64,000 nucleotides of DNA from Quisquiliibacterium transsilvanicum (lineage in GTDB: Bacteria; Pseudomonadota; Gammaproteobacteria; Burkholderiales; Burkholderiaceae_E), in NCBI RefSeq assembly GCF_014202215.1, contig NZ_JACHGB010000001.1, positions 124,001 through 188,000 on the forward strand, given 5' to 3'. The translations under genes and the position numbers were made by a program. The stretch's first letter is position 1. The number at the start of each line of letters is the position of its first letter. This document shows, piece by piece, positions 46,326 to 56,713 of the stretch. The notes under the pieces are model-generated. The model was not told the DNA's origin. It did no database searches and saw nothing but the letters and a program-made list of their open reading frames with translations.

Positions 46326-47512
46326 ACGCCCGCCGCCTTGCAGGCGCATGGCAACCCGGGCCGGTCGCGCGCCGCGCGCGCCGCCTGCTCGTCCTGGCCG
46401 GCCTGGCCGGCCTGGCGGGATGCGGCAGCTTCAGCTTCAGCATCTGGCCCTGGTCCGGCGGTTCGGCGAAGATCCCCGATCCGCCCGCGGTCACCGCGCC
46501 GGTCGCGGCGAGCCAGGCATGGATCCAGCGGCTCGGACCTGCCGGGCCGGGCTTCGCGCCGGTGTTCGCGGCCGGCAGTGTCTTCGCCGCCTCGTCCAAC
46601 GGCACGGTGGCGCGCGTCGATGCGGCCAGCGGCCGGATCGTCTGGCGCGTCGAGGCCGGCAAGCGGCTCAGCAGCGGCGTGGGCAGCGATGGCGACACCA
46701 CGGTGGTCGCCGCCCGCGACGGCAACCTGCTCGCCTTCGACGCCCAGGGCCGCCAGCGCTGGAGCGCCCAGCTGGGCGGCGAAGCGGTCACGGTGCCCGC
46801 GGTCGGCATGGGCCTGGTGGTGGTCCGTTCCAGCGACAACCGGGTCAGCGCCTTCGAGAGCGACACCGGCAAGCGGCGCTGGTCCTTCCAGCGGCAGAAC
46901 CCCACGCTGGTGCTGCGGCAGACCGCCGGCATCGCGATTGCGCCGGATGCGGTCTATGTGGGGATGCCCGGCGGACGCCTGGTGTCGCTCGGAATCGAGT
47001 CCGGAGCCCTGCGCTGGGAGGGCAGCATCTCCCAGCCGCGTGGCGCCACCGAGATCGAACGCATCGCCGACGTGGTCGGCACGCCCCTGCTGAGCGGGCG
47101 CGACGTGTGCGCGGCCACCTTCCAGGGACGGGTCGGCTGCTTCGATGCGCCTTCGGGGCGCCCGGGCTGGTCGCGCGACGTTTCCTCGTCGGCGGGCATC
47201 GACCTCGACGCGAGCCTGCTCGCAGTGGTCGACGACCGCGATCGCATCCACGCCTTTTCCCGCAGCGGCGCCAGTCTCTGGCGCCAGGAAGGGCTGTCGC
47301 GGCGCGGCCTGGCGGCGCCGCTGTCGCTCGGCCCGGTGCTGGTCGTCGGCGATTCGCTCGGCCTGGTGCACCTGGTGTCGCGCTCCGACGGCGCGATCGC
47401 CGGCCGCTTCCCCACCGACGGCAGCGCGATCGTCTCGCCTGCGGTCGCAGCCGGCCGGATCGCGGCGCTCCAGACCAGCGCTGGTGCGCTGGTCGGCATC
47501 TCCATCGACTAG
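46322..47512 (+). CDS. bamB: Outer membrane assembly factor lipoprotein BamB
   Basis: The 396-residue lipoprotein has lipobox LAGC (Cys34) and an eight-bladed beta-propeller built of PQQ-like repeats, with repeated patterns such as GSVFAASSNGTVARVDAASGRIVWRVE. BamB binds BamA in the barrel-assembly complex. The unusually long pre-lipobox N-terminus is rich in arginine. It overlaps yfgM (ATGA) and is followed by der after a hairpin. Confidence 0.95.
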   Translation: MNARRLAGAWQPGPVARRARRLLVLAGLAGLAGCGSFSFSIWPWSGGSAKIPDPPAVTAPVAASQAWIQRLGPAGPGFAPVFAAGSVFAASSNGTVARVDAASGRIVWRVEAGKRLSSGVGSDGDTTVVAARDGNLLAFDAQGRQRWSAQLGGEAVTVPAVGMGLVVVRSSDNRVSAFESDTGKRRWSFQRQNPTLVLRQTAGIAIAPDAVYVGMPGGRLVSLGIESGALRWEGSISQPRGATEIERIADVVGTPLLSGRDVCAATFQGRVGCFDAPSGRPGWSRDVSSSAGIDLDASLLAVVDDRDRIHAFSRSGASLWRQEGLSRRGLAAPLSLGPVLVVGDSLGLVHLVSRSDGAIAGRFPTDGSAIVSPAVAAGRIAALQTSAGALVGISID

Positions 47513-47513
47513 C

Positions 47514-47539
47514 GCGCTGCCCGGCCTGGCCGGGCGCGC
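47514..47539 (+). terminator. GC hairpin between bamB and der
   Basis: GCCCGGC (47519-47525) pairs with GCCGGGC (47529-47535) around CTG. The stem extends past a one-base bulge by GCGC (47514-47517 with 47536-47539). It starts right after the bamB stop and has no T-tract. Confidence 0.5.
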
Positions 47540-47574
47540 ACTCCTGAACCCATCATCATCGAAGCCGTCCAACC

Positions 47575-49098
47575 GTGAGCAGCCTGCCAGTTGTAGCCCT
47601 CGTGGGCCGCCCCAACGTCGGCAAATCGACGCTGTTCAATCGCCTCACCCGAAGCCGCGCGGCGCTGGTCGCCGACCGGCCCGGGCTGACGCGCGACCGG
47701 CACTACGGTCGCGGCCGGACGGGGGAGATTCCCTACATCGTCATCGACACCGGCGGTTTCGAGCCGGTCGCCAAGCAGGGCATCGAGGTCGAGATGGCGC
47801 GGCAGGCCCGCCAGGCGGTCCTCGAGGCCGACGTGGTCCTGTTCATCGTCGACGGCCGCCAGGGCCTCACCGCGCACGATCGCGAGATCGCCGTCGAGCT
47901 CAGGCGCAATGCGCGCCGGATCATCCTCGCGGTGAACAAGGCCGAGGGCATGCAGCGCGAGGCGGTCGCGGCCGAGTTCCACGAGCTGGGCCTTGGCGAC
48001 CCGCTGGCCATTTCCGCGGCGCATGGCGACGGGGTGCGCGAGCTGGCCGAACTGGCGCTGGCGCCGTATGCCGAGGAGTTCGAGCGCGAAGCGCAGCGGG
48101 CCCGGACGGAGGCCGAAGTCGAAGCCGAGCTGGCCGAGGCGGCGCGTGCGGTCCAGCAGGCGAGGGCGGCCGGGCTGACGAAGGGCGCGGGGACCGGCGC
48201 GGCGAAGGCGCCGGCAGGCAAGGCGGGCACGCCCGATGGCGGCGCACCGGATGACGCGGCCGTCCCGGAAGCCGAACCCGCCGATCCGCGCGGCCCGCGC
48301 CGTGTGAAGGTGGCGGTGGTCGGGCGCCCCAACGCCGGCAAGTCCACGCTGATCAACGCGCTGCTGGGCGAGGAGCGGCTGATCGCCTTCGACCAGCCGG
48401 GAACGACCCGCGATTCGGTCGCGATCGACTTCGAGCGCGGCCGCAAGCCATACACGCTGATAGACACCGCCGGCGTTCGCCGCCGCGGCAAGGTCACCGA
48501 CATGATCGAGAAGTTCTCGGTGGTCAAGACGCTGCAGGCGATCGAGGACTGCAACGTCTGCGTCCTGATGCTCGACGCGCGCGAGGGCGTCGCCGACCAG
48601 GACGCCAACATCGCCGGCTACATCCTGGAGGCAGGGCGCGCGCTGGTGGTGGTGGTCAACAAGTGGGACGCGATCGACGAGTCCGAGCGCGAGCGCCTTA
48701 AGTCCGAGCTCGACCGCCGGCTGCACTTCCTGAGCTTCGCGCGGACTCACTACATCTCCGCGCTGAAGGGCAAGGGCCTGGGCGCGGTGATGCGCTCGGT
48801 CGACGACGCCTTCTCGGCGGCCACGCGCAAGCTGTCCACGCCCAAGCTCACCCGCGCGCTGCAGGAGGCGGTGGAGCGCCAGCAGCCGCCGCGCAAGGGG
48901 CCGCTGCGGCCCAAGCTGCGCTACGCGCACCAGGGCGGGCAGAACCCGCCGATCGTGATCATCCACGGCACGTCGCTGGACTCCGTTCCCGAGACCTATC
49001 GGCGCTACCTGGAGTCCTGGTTCCGCGATCAGTTCAAGCTCGAGGGCACGCCGCTGCGCATCGAATTCCGCACCGGGGCGAATCCCTACGCCCCCTGA
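47575..49098 (+). CDS. der: Ribosome biogenesis GTPase Der (EngA)
   Basis: The 507-residue protein has two GTPase domains, with P-loops GRPNVGKS at residues 11-18 and GRPNAGKS at 250-257, and a C-terminal KH-like domain. Der acts in 50S subunit assembly. The linker between the GTPase domains (about residues 170-243) is roughly twice the E. coli length, with an acidic helix [20 protein letters not shown] and an Ala/Gly/Pro stretch. The start is GTG at 47575. Confidence 0.96.
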   Translation: MSSLPVVALVGRPNVGKSTLFNRLTRSRAALVADRPGLTRDRHYGRGRTGEIPYIVIDTGGFEPVAKQGIEVEMARQARQAVLEADVVLFIVDGRQGLTAHDREIAVELRRNARRIILAVNKAEGMQREAVAAEFHELGLGDPLAISAAHGDGVRELAELALAPYAEEFEREAQRARTEAEVEAELAEAARAVQQARAAGLTKGAGTGAAKAPAGKAGTPDGGAPDDAAVPEAEPADPRGPRRVKVAVVGRPNAGKSTLINALLGEERLIAFDQPGTTRDSVAIDFERGRKPYTLIDTAGVRRRGKVTDMIEKFSVVKTLQAIEDCNVCVLMLDAREGVADQDANIAGYILEAGRALVVVVNKWDAIDESERERLKSELDRRLHFLSFARTHYISALKGKGLGAVMRSVDDAFSAATRKLSTPKLTRALQEAVERQQPPRKGPLRPKLRYAHQGGQNPPIVIIHGTSLDSVPETYRRYLESWFRDQFKLEGTPLRIEFRTGANPYAP

Positions 49099-49173
49099 AC
49101 CCGGCCGGGAATCCTGATTTCCGCGCCTGCGCGCGAGCCCTCCGGAGCCTCGCCGCCGGCGCGCGATTGCGCG

Positions 49174-49179
49174 TATATT
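49174..49179 (+). promoter_or_regulatory. Candidate -10 element upstream of hfq
   Basis: TATATT is the only AT-rich hexamer in the 159-base der-hfq gap. It would give an hfq leader of about 70 bases. No -35 box matches, so it is a weak candidate. Confidence 0.35.
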
Positions 49180-49257
49180 GGGCCGCGCAGGGGCCCGCTG
49201 GCCCTTGTGAATCCCGGCATCGCCCCAACAACACCTACATCGATCACCGGAGCTGAA

Positions 49258-49494
49258 ATGAGCAACAAAGGGCAGCAGCTACAAGACCCATTCCTGAACC
49301 TGCTTCGCAAGGAGCACGTCCCCGTTTCCGTCTACCTGGTCAACGGCATCAAGCTGCAAGGCCAGATCGAATCCTTCGACCAATACGTTGTACTGCTGCG
49401 CAACACGGTCACGCAGATGGTCTACAAGCACGCCATCTCCACCGTGGTGCCGGCTCGTCCGGTCAACTTCCAGCAAGAAAGTCCCGAAAGCTGA
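49258..49494 (+). CDS. hfq: RNA chaperone Hfq
   Basis: The 78-residue protein is a typical betaproteobacterial Hfq: [27 protein letters not shown] forms Sm1 and [13 protein letters not shown] Sm2, with Gln8, Asp9, Tyr and Lys-His residues for the proximal and distal RNA faces. The C-terminal tail is short. ATG 49258 is preceded by GGAG. Its stop codon TGA overlaps the probable CTG start of hflX. Confidence 0.98.
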   Translation: MSNKGQQLQDPFLNLLRKEHVPVSVYLVNGIKLQGQIESFDQYVVLLRNTVTQMVYKHAISTVVPARPVNFQQESPES

Positions 49495-50738
49495 GCGACA
49501 CTCCTACCATCTTCCGCGCCCTCATCGTCGGCGTCACCTTCGGGTCGGCGCCGGCCAGCGAGCAGGCGCTCGACGAGGCCTGCGCACTTGCGGCATCGGC
49601 GGGGTACCTGCCCGTCGACCGTGTCGCGGTGCGCCGTCCCCGGCCCGATGCAGCGCTCTCCATGGGCAGCGGCAAGGCCGAAGAGATCAAGGCGCGGATC
49701 GAGGCCGAGGACATCGGCTTCGTCATCTTCGACAATCCGCTGTCCCCGGTGCAGCAGCGCAACCTGAATCGCCTATGGGGCGTTCCGGTGCTCGACCGCA
49801 CCGAGCTCATCCTCGACATCTTCGCCCAGCGCGCGCGCAGCAACGAGGGCAAGCTGCAGGTCGAGCTCGCGCGCATCGAGCACCAGCTCACCCGCCTGGT
49901 GCGGGGCTGGACTCACCTCGAACGTCAGCGCGGCGGCATCGGCCAGCGCGGCGGTCCGGGGGAGAAGCAGATCGAACTTGACCGCCGGATGCTGGATGGC
50001 AAGGCGCGGCGGCTTCGCGAGCGGCTGCATCGCCTCGCGCGCCAGCGGCGCACCCGGCGCAGGGCGCGCGGGCGCAACGATGCCTACATGGTCTCGCTGG
50101 TCGGCTACACCAATGCCGGCAAGTCGACGCTGTTCAACGCGCTGACCGGGGCGGGCACCTACGAAGCCGACCAGCTCTTCGCCACCCTCGACACCCTGAC
50201 GCGCCGCCTGCGGCTGCCCAACGGCGAGATGGTGGTGCTGTCAGACACGGTGGGCTTCGTGCGCGACCTGCCGCACCAGCTCGTCGAGGCGTTCCGCGCG
50301 ACGCTCGAGGAAACCGCCCAGGCCGACCTGCTGCTGCACGTGGTCGACGTCTCCGCGGCGGATCGCGACGAGCAGGTCGAGCAGGTCGAGCGGGTGCTTG
50401 CCGAGATCGGCGCAGCCGAGGTCCCGACGATTGTCGTTTTCAACAAGATCGACGCCGCTGGCCTCACGCCGGAAGTGGGGCGCGACCCCTGTGGTAGCAT
50501 CGACCGCTTGTGGGTAAGCTCCCGCACCGGCGAAGGGCTCGACCGGTTGCGCGCGGTCCTTGCGGAGCGGGCGGCGGCGAGCCGGACTGTCGGGCAGGCT
50601 GATGCCGGGCAGGCCGACGCCGGGTCGCAATCGCAGTTGCAGCACATCGACGGCGGCGCTCCAGAAGCCGAGCCCGCCGATCATCAACCCGTCGTGGTTC
50701 CCATGGCCGCAAGCGGCCCCTCCGGGGCTCGCGCCTGA
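49491..50738 (+). CDS. hflX: GTPase HflX, probably starting at CTG
   Basis: The 415-residue ribosome-associated GTPase has the HflX N-terminal domain ([36 protein letters not shown]), the glycine-rich [15 protein letters not shown] loop and a GTPase domain with [12 protein letters not shown] and [11 protein letters not shown]. The conserved N-terminus RALIVGV begins only seven codons into the frame, before the first GTG (49629), and the frame contains no ATG, GTG or TTG upstream of it. CTG at 49491, overlapping the hfq stop as CTGA, is the best start. The tail has short GQADA repeats. The hfq-hflX-hflK-hflC order is conserved. Confidence 0.92.
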   Translation: MSDTPTIFRALIVGVTFGSAPASEQALDEACALAASAGYLPVDRVAVRRPRPDAALSMGSGKAEEIKARIEAEDIGFVIFDNPLSPVQQRNLNRLWGVPVLDRTELILDIFAQRARSNEGKLQVELARIEHQLTRLVRGWTHLERQRGGIGQRGGPGEKQIELDRRMLDGKARRLRERLHRLARQRRTRRRARGRNDAYMVSLVGYTNAGKSTLFNALTGAGTYEADQLFATLDTLTRRLRLPNGEMVVLSDTVGFVRDLPHQLVEAFRATLEETAQADLLLHVVDVSAADRDEQVEQVERVLAEIGAAEVPTIVVFNKIDAAGLTPEVGRDPCGSIDRLWVSSRTGEGLDRLRAVLAERAAASRTVGQADAGQADAGSQSQLQHIDGGAPEAEPADHQPVVVPMAASGPSGARA

Positions 50739-50761
50739 CCTGACCCCTCGTGGTTTCCGAC

Positions 50762-52069
50762 ATGTGGCATTCAATTCGCAGGATGTTCTCGCTGAACGAC
50801 CCCGGCTGGGGGCGTGGCCAAGGGTCGGGCGGCGGCAACGACGACGACCGCCGGCCGCGTCCGAAATCCGGTGACGGCCCTCCCGATCTCGACGAGCTCT
50901 GGCGCGACTTCAATCGCCGCCTGAACGGCATGTTCGGCGGCCGCCGGGGCGGCGGGCCTTCGCCCTCCGGTTCCTCCGGCGGAGGCTCCTCTTCCGAGGG
51001 CGGGCCTTCGTTTAAGGGCGCAGGCAAGGGGGCGGGCGTGCTGGCGGTGGTCGCCGTCCTGCTCTGGCTGGCCAGCGGCTTCTACATCGTGCCAGAGGGC
51101 CAGGCGGCGGCCGTCCTGCGCTTCGGCGAGTTCAAGTACGTCAACGATCGCGCCGGCTTCACCTGGCGGGTGCCGTATCCGGTCGAAACGCACGAGCTGG
51201 TCAACGTCCAGCAGCTGCGCCAGATCGAGGTCGGTTACCGCGGCAACGTGCGCAACAAGTCGCTGCGCGAGGCGCTGATGCTGACGCAGGACCAGAGCAT
51301 CGTCGACATGCAGTACGCCGTGCAGTACCGGCTCGCCGATCCGGTCGCCTGGCTGTTCAACAACAATCCCGGTCCGGCGCCCGAGGAAATGGTCCGCCAG
51401 GCCGCCGAGACCGCGATGCGCGAAATCGTCGGACGGCGGGGCATCGACCAGGTCCTGTACGAGCAGAAGGAAGCGGTCGCCACGGACGCGCGGGACCTGA
51501 TGCAGGCCAACCTGGATCGCTACAAGCCGGGCGTCACCATCGTCGACGTCACCATCCAGCAGGCGCAGCCGCCAGAGGAAGTGCAGGCGGCCTTCGAGGA
51601 TGCGAACAAGGCGGCGCAGGATCGCGAGCGGCTGATCAATGAAGGCCGTGCCTATGCCAACGACGTCATTCCCCGCGCAAGCGGTACTGCGGCCCGCCTG
51701 ATGCAGGAGTCCGAGGGCTATCGCGAGCGCGTCGTCGCCACCGCCGAGGGCGATGCGTCGCGCTTCAGCCAGATCCTGGTCGAGTACAGCAAGGCGCCTA
51801 AGGTCACCCGCGACCGGATGTACCTCGAGACGATGCAGCAGGTGTTCTCGAACACCAGCAAGGTCTACGTGGACTCCCGCTCGGGCAGCAACCTGCTCTA
51901 CCTGCCGCTCGACAAGCTGATGCAGCAGGGGGCCGCGGGCGCTTCAGACGCGTCCCGCAGTGCCGCACCCGCTGCGCAGACCCCGGCGCCTGCCGCCGCG
52001 CCTGCCGCAGCCGCCGATGCATCGCGCGCCCAGGAAATGCGCTCGCGCGACCGCGACGCGGCGCGCTGA
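50762..52069 (+). CDS. hflK: HflK, FtsH-protease modulator
   Basis: The 435-residue protein has a Gly-rich N-terminus, one membrane helix at about residues 92-110, then the SPFH/band-7 domain (YIVPEGQAAAVLRFGEF, TQDQSIVDMQYAVQY) and a C-terminal coiled coil. With HflC it forms a cage in the inner membrane around FtsH and restrains its activity. GTG 50750 is an alternative start four codons earlier, and ATG 50783 (MFSLNDPGWG) also fits. It follows hflX by 23 bases and precedes hflC by 12. Confidence 0.94.
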   Translation: MWHSIRRMFSLNDPGWGRGQGSGGGNDDDRRPRPKSGDGPPDLDELWRDFNRRLNGMFGGRRGGGPSPSGSSGGGSSSEGGPSFKGAGKGAGVLAVVAVLLWLASGFYIVPEGQAAAVLRFGEFKYVNDRAGFTWRVPYPVETHELVNVQQLRQIEVGYRGNVRNKSLREALMLTQDQSIVDMQYAVQYRLADPVAWLFNNNPGPAPEEMVRQAAETAMREIVGRRGIDQVLYEQKEAVATDARDLMQANLDRYKPGVTIVDVTIQQAQPPEEVQAAFEDANKAAQDRERLINEGRAYANDVIPRASGTAARLMQESEGYRERVVATAEGDASRFSQILVEYSKAPKVTRDRMYLETMQQVFSNTSKVYVDSRSGSNLLYLPLDKLMQQGAAGASDASRSAAPAAQTPAPAAAPAAAADASRAQEMRSRDRDAAR

Positions 52070-52081
52070 GGAGACTGACCC

Positions 52082-52960
52082 ATGCAGAAACTCGCACCCA
52101 TCCTCCTGTTGGTGGTCGTGGCGCTCGCGCTGCTCTCCGGCACCATTTTCGTGGTCGACCAGCGGCAGTACGCAGTCGTCTATGCGCTCGGCGAGATCCG
52201 CCAGGTCATCGACAAGCCCGGCCTGCACTTCAAGCTGCCGCCGCCGTTCCAGAACGTCCAGTACTTCGACCGCCGCATCCTGACGATCGACACCGCTGAC
52301 ATCGACCGGTTCATCACCTCGGAGAAGCTGAACATCCAGGTGGACACCTTCGTGAAGTGGCGGATCTCCGATCCCCGATCCTTCGTGCGTTCCGTCCAGG
52401 GCAGCGAGCTGATCGCCGCCGACCGGATCACGCGCAGCCTGCGCGACGCGCTGAACAACGAGATCGCCAAGCGCACCGTGGCGGACGTGATCTCGGGCGA
52501 GCGCGCGCAGCTGATCGAGGGCGTGCGTGCCAAGGTCAGCGAGGACGCGCGCACGATCGGCGCCGAGGTGATCGACGTGCAGATGAAGCGCGTCGATTTC
52601 GCGCCCGAGGTCGCCGAGCGCGTGTACGACCGGATGCAGTCGGAGCGCAAGCAGGTGGCCAACGAGCGCCGCGCGATGGGCTCGGCCGAGTCGGAGAAGA
52701 TCCGCGCCGACGCCGACCGCCAGCGTGAGGTGATCCTCGCCAACGCCTACCGCGATGCGCAGAAGGTCAAGGGCGATGGGGATGCCCGCGCGGCGGCGAC
52801 CTACGCGTCGGCCTTCGGCCAGAACCCGGAGTTCGCCGAGTTCTACCGCAGCCTCGAGGCCTACCGCGCAAGCTTCCGCAGCCGCACCGACGTGCTCGTC
52901 GTCGATCCGTCGGCCGAGTTCTTCCGATACTTCAAGGGGTCGTCGGCGCAGGGCAAGTGA
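52082..52960 (+). CDS. hflC: HflC, FtsH-protease modulator
   Basis: The 292-residue protein has an N-terminal membrane anchor (about residues 4-24) and a band-7 domain (VVDQRQYAVVYALGEIRQVIDKPGLHFKLP, VDTFVKWRISDP), followed by a helical region ending FFRYFKGSSAQ. It is the partner of HflK. GAGGAGA precedes the ATG at 52082. Confidence 0.96.
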   Translation: MQKLAPILLLVVVALALLSGTIFVVDQRQYAVVYALGEIRQVIDKPGLHFKLPPPFQNVQYFDRRILTIDTADIDRFITSEKLNIQVDTFVKWRISDPRSFVRSVQGSELIAADRITRSLRDALNNEIAKRTVADVISGERAQLIEGVRAKVSEDARTIGAEVIDVQMKRVDFAPEVAERVYDRMQSERKQVANERRAMGSAESEKIRADADRQREVILANAYRDAQKVKGDGDARAAATYASAFGQNPEFAEFYRSLEAYRASFRSRTDVLVVDPSAEFFRYFKGSSAQGK

Positions 52961-52969
52961 GCGGGTCCG

Positions 52970-53146
52970 ATGGGGTCGGTGCTGCTGGCCATCGGCCTGG
53001 TGCTGCTCATCGAGGGGCTGTTGCCCTTCCTGGCGCCCAGGCAGTGGCGCAGCGCGATGCTGCGCATCGCCGAGCTGCGCGACGGTCAGCTGCGCTTCCT
53101 CGGGCTGGCCTCGATCGCCATCGGGCTCTTGCTGATCGTCCTCTGA
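52970..53146 (+). CDS. DUF2065 (YjeT-like) small membrane protein
   Basis: The 58-residue protein has two hydrophobic helices (about residues 2-21 and 41-58) joined by a basic loop, APRQWRSAMLRIAELRDGQLR, the pattern of the DUF2065/YjeT family. This family typically sits right after hflC, as here: the ATG at 52970 is nine bases after the hflC stop. Function unknown; it may associate with HflKC. Confidence 0.85.
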   Translation: MGSVLLAIGLVLLIEGLLPFLAPRQWRSAMLRIAELRDGQLRFLGLASIAIGLLLIVL

Positions 53147-53167
53147 TTGGCCGAAAATAGCGGGTTT

Positions 53168-53188
53168 GCGCGCCGCAGTGCGGCGCGC
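53168..53188 (+). terminator. 9-bp GC hairpin between the DUF2065 gene and hisZ
   Basis: GCGCGCCGC (53168-53176) pairs with 53180-53188 around AGT. It is 22 bases after the DUF2065 stop. No T-tract is present. Confidence 0.45.
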
Positions 53189-53257
53189 GCACGCGCGTTG
53201 CACCCGCCGACGCGGGCCCCGCCCTCGACCACCGAACAAACGAACCAGGAACGCGAC

Positions 53258-54427
53258 ATGCCGCGCTGGCTTCTTCCCGAGAACATCGCCGATGCCCTGC
53301 CTTCCGAGGCCCGGGCGATCGAGGAACTGCGCCGGCGGCTGCTCGATCTGTACCGCTCCTATGGCTACGAGCTGGTGATGCCGCCGATGCTCGAGCACAT
53401 CGAGTCGCTGCTGATCGGTTCCGGCCGCGATCTGGGCCTGAGGACCTTCCAGCTGGTCGACCAGCTCTCCGGGCGCACCCTCGGGCTGCGCGCCGACATG
53501 ACGCCGCAGGTGGCGAGGATCGACGCCCACCTGTTGAACCGCACGGGCGTGGCGCGCCTCTGTTACGCCGGATCCGTGCTGCATGCGCGGGCCGCGGGCC
53601 TGTTCGCGACCCGCGAGCCGTTGCAGGTGGGCGCCGAGATCTACGGCCACGCCGGGATGGAGGCCGACGTCGAGGTGATCGAACTGATGCTCGCCTCGCT
53701 GGCCGCTGCCGGCGTCGAGCGCGTGCGTCTGGACCTGTGCCACGTCGGCATCGTTCCGGCGCTGCTGGCGATGGACCCTTCGATCGAGGAAGCGGAGGTC
53801 TACGCGGGCCTGCAGAAAAAGGATCGCCCCGGGCTCGAGGAAGTGCTGGTCGGCGTGGAGCCGAAGGCGCGCGACGCGCTGCTGGCGCTGGTGGACCTGT
53901 ATGGCGCGGCGCGCGGACCCGCCTCAGTGATCGCTCGTGCGCGCGCGGTGCTGCCGGCGGTGTCGCCGATCACCGCGGCGCTGGAGGCGCTGGAGCGCCT
54001 GGTGGCATCGCCGATGTGGGCGCGGTTCCCCCAGGTGGAACTTTCGGTGGACCTCGCCGACCTGAGGGGGTACCGCTACCACACCGGAGTGACCTTCGCC
54101 GCCTATGTCGACGCGATTCCCAATGCGGTCGGCAGGGGCGGGCGCTACGATGACATCGGCCAGGCCTTCGGCCGGGCGCGACCGGCCACCGGCTTCTCGC
54201 TCGAACTGCGCGAGCTCGCCTCGCTGGCGGAGCCGGAACAGCCCGGGCGCGCCATCTGCGCACCCTGGTCTGACGACCCGGCGCTGGCCCGTCGTGTGGC
54301 GGAGCTGCGTGCCGCCGGCGAGATCGTCGTCCGGGCGCTGCCGGGACATGAACACGAGCAGCAGGAGTACGCCTGCGACCGCGAACTTGCGGCCGACGGG
54401 CAGGACTGGAACCTGCGGCCGATCTGA
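53258..54427 (+). CDS. hisZ: ATP phosphoribosyltransferase regulatory subunit HisZ
   Basis: The 389-residue protein is a HisS paralogue without the anticodon-binding domain. [22 protein letters not shown] is the family start, and the class II core is kept ([41 protein letters not shown]). It forms the hetero-octameric first enzyme of histidine biosynthesis with short-form HisG and senses histidine. The location in front of purA is conserved in betaproteobacteria. Upstream frame to 53147 lies in the hairpin region and is not coding. Confidence 0.95.
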   Translation: MPRWLLPENIADALPSEARAIEELRRRLLDLYRSYGYELVMPPMLEHIESLLIGSGRDLGLRTFQLVDQLSGRTLGLRADMTPQVARIDAHLLNRTGVARLCYAGSVLHARAAGLFATREPLQVGAEIYGHAGMEADVEVIELMLASLAAAGVERVRLDLCHVGIVPALLAMDPSIEEAEVYAGLQKKDRPGLEEVLVGVEPKARDALLALVDLYGAARGPASVIARARAVLPAVSPITAALEALERLVASPMWARFPQVELSVDLADLRGYRYHTGVTFAAYVDAIPNAVGRGGRYDDIGQAFGRARPATGFSLELRELASLAEPEQPGRAICAPWSDDPALARRVAELRAAGEIVVRALPGHEHEQQEYACDRELAADGQDWNLRPI

Positions 54428-54430
54428 GCT

Positions 54431-55836
<1,406 letters not shown>

Positions 55837-55846
55837 ACTGGCGCCG

Positions 55847-56353
55847 ATGGGCGACCTGCGCGTCTCCTGGGACGAATACCACCGGCTCGTCGAGCGGCTC
55901 GCCGTGCGCATCGACGAGTCGGGCTGGTCCTTCGATGCCATCGTCTGCCTGGCGCGCGGCGGGCTGCGGGTGGGAGACGTGCTGTCGCGGGTGTTCCAGC
56001 GGCCGCTGGGCGTGCTGTTCGCCAGCTCCTACCGGGAGGACGGCGGCACGCGTCAGAGCACGCTGCAGATCTCGGATTGCCTGTCGAGTGCCCGGCCGCT
56101 GCCGGGCAGCCGCTGGCTGCTGGCCGACGATCTCGCGGACTCCGGCGAGACGCTGCTGCAGGTTCCGCCGCTGCTGCGAGCGCGCAATCCGCAGATCGCC
56201 GAACTGCGCACCGCAGTGATCTGGCGCAAGGGCTGTTCGGCCGCCGTGCCGGACTACTGGGTGGAGTCGCTGCCGACGAACCCCTGGATCTACCAGCCCT
56301 TCGAGGAATACGAGCAGCTGCGTCCGGCGGATCTCAGGGCGCGTCTTGGATGA
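55847..56353 (+). CDS. Purine-type phosphoribosyltransferase
   Basis: The 168-residue protein has the PRTase fold: FDAIVCLARGGLRVGDVLSRVF near the start and the PRPP-binding loop LLADDLADSGETL at about 92-104. A C-terminal WVESLPTNPWIYQPFEEYEQ hood resembles xanthine/hypoxanthine phosphoribosyltransferases. It sits right after purA, which supports a role in purine salvage or regulation. The precise base is unknown. Confidence 0.88.
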   Translation: MGDLRVSWDEYHRLVERLAVRIDESGWSFDAIVCLARGGLRVGDVLSRVFQRPLGVLFASSYREDGGTRQSTLQISDCLSSARPLPGSRWLLADDLADSGETLLQVPPLLRARNPQIAELRTAVIWRKGCSAAVPDYWVESLPTNPWIYQPFEEYEQLRPADLRARLG

Positions 56354-56435
56354 GGAAGCCGGCGAAGCACGCGGGTGCTTCGCCTGCCTGCGTCGATTGC
56401 GCTGCTTGACGGCCGGGAACCCGGCCTGGAAACGA

Positions 56436-56461
56436 AGAAGGCCTGCTTTCGCAGGCCTTCT
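56436..56461 (-). terminator. Intrinsic terminator of the tRNA-Leu gene
   Basis: An 11-bp perfect stem (56436-56446 with 56451-56461, loop of four) lies 5 bases beyond the encoded CCA of the tRNA on the minus strand and is followed by TTCGTTTCC. It is a moderate Rho-independent terminator for the tRNA. In the plus direction there is no U-tract for the upstream gene. Confidence 0.75.
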
Positions 56462-56466
56462 AAACT

Positions 56467-56553
56467 TGGTGCCCAGAAGAGGACTCGAACCTCCACAGTG
56501 TTGCCACCGCCAGGACCTGAACCTGGTGCGTCTACCAATTCCGCCATCTGGGC
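56467..56553 (-). tRNA. tRNA-Leu (anticodon CAG)
   Basis: Read on the minus strand, the 87-nt sequence starts GCCCAGATGGCGGAATTGG and ends TCTGGGCACCA, with CCA encoded. The acceptor stem pairs GCCCAGA with TCTGGGC. The anticodon stem CCAGG/CCTGG holds loop TTCAGGT, giving anticodon CAG. A class II variable arm (GCGGTGGCAACACTGT region) and the T-loop GTTCGAGTC follow. The gene is antisense to the surrounding purA-PRTase-rnr genes and has its own promoter and terminator. Confidence 0.97.
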
Positions 56554-56592
56554 TGCGGTCTGCGCGAATAAGCGTGCAGTGCAGAAGCGCGA

Positions 56593-56620
56593 ATTCTAGT
56601 GAACCGGTAGGATTTGTCAA
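56593..56620 (-). promoter_or_regulatory. Sigma-70 promoter of tRNA-Leu
   Basis: On the minus strand there is a perfect TTGACA (56615-56620), a 16-base spacer and TAGAAT (56593-56598), a five-of-six match to TATAAT. Transcription would start near 56586, about 33 bases before the tRNA. This is the strongest promoter seen in the window. Confidence 0.85.
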
Positions 56621-56713
56621 ATCGGCTTGTTGCACAATTCGCATCGTGCTGCTCCGGCCCGCGCGTCGAAGCCCCTGCAGGCCCCTGAACTCAAACCAAG
56701 TGGATCCCCATAC

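Noticed and set aside
52082-52960. hflC considered as a second hflK copy or duplication
   Set aside because: Sequence and length fit HflC; the two band-7 proteins are the normal HflK-HflC pair.
56290-56547. Frame giving MAELVDAPGSGPGG on the minus strand
   Set aside because: This is a well-known false protein created by translating a tRNA-Leu gene.
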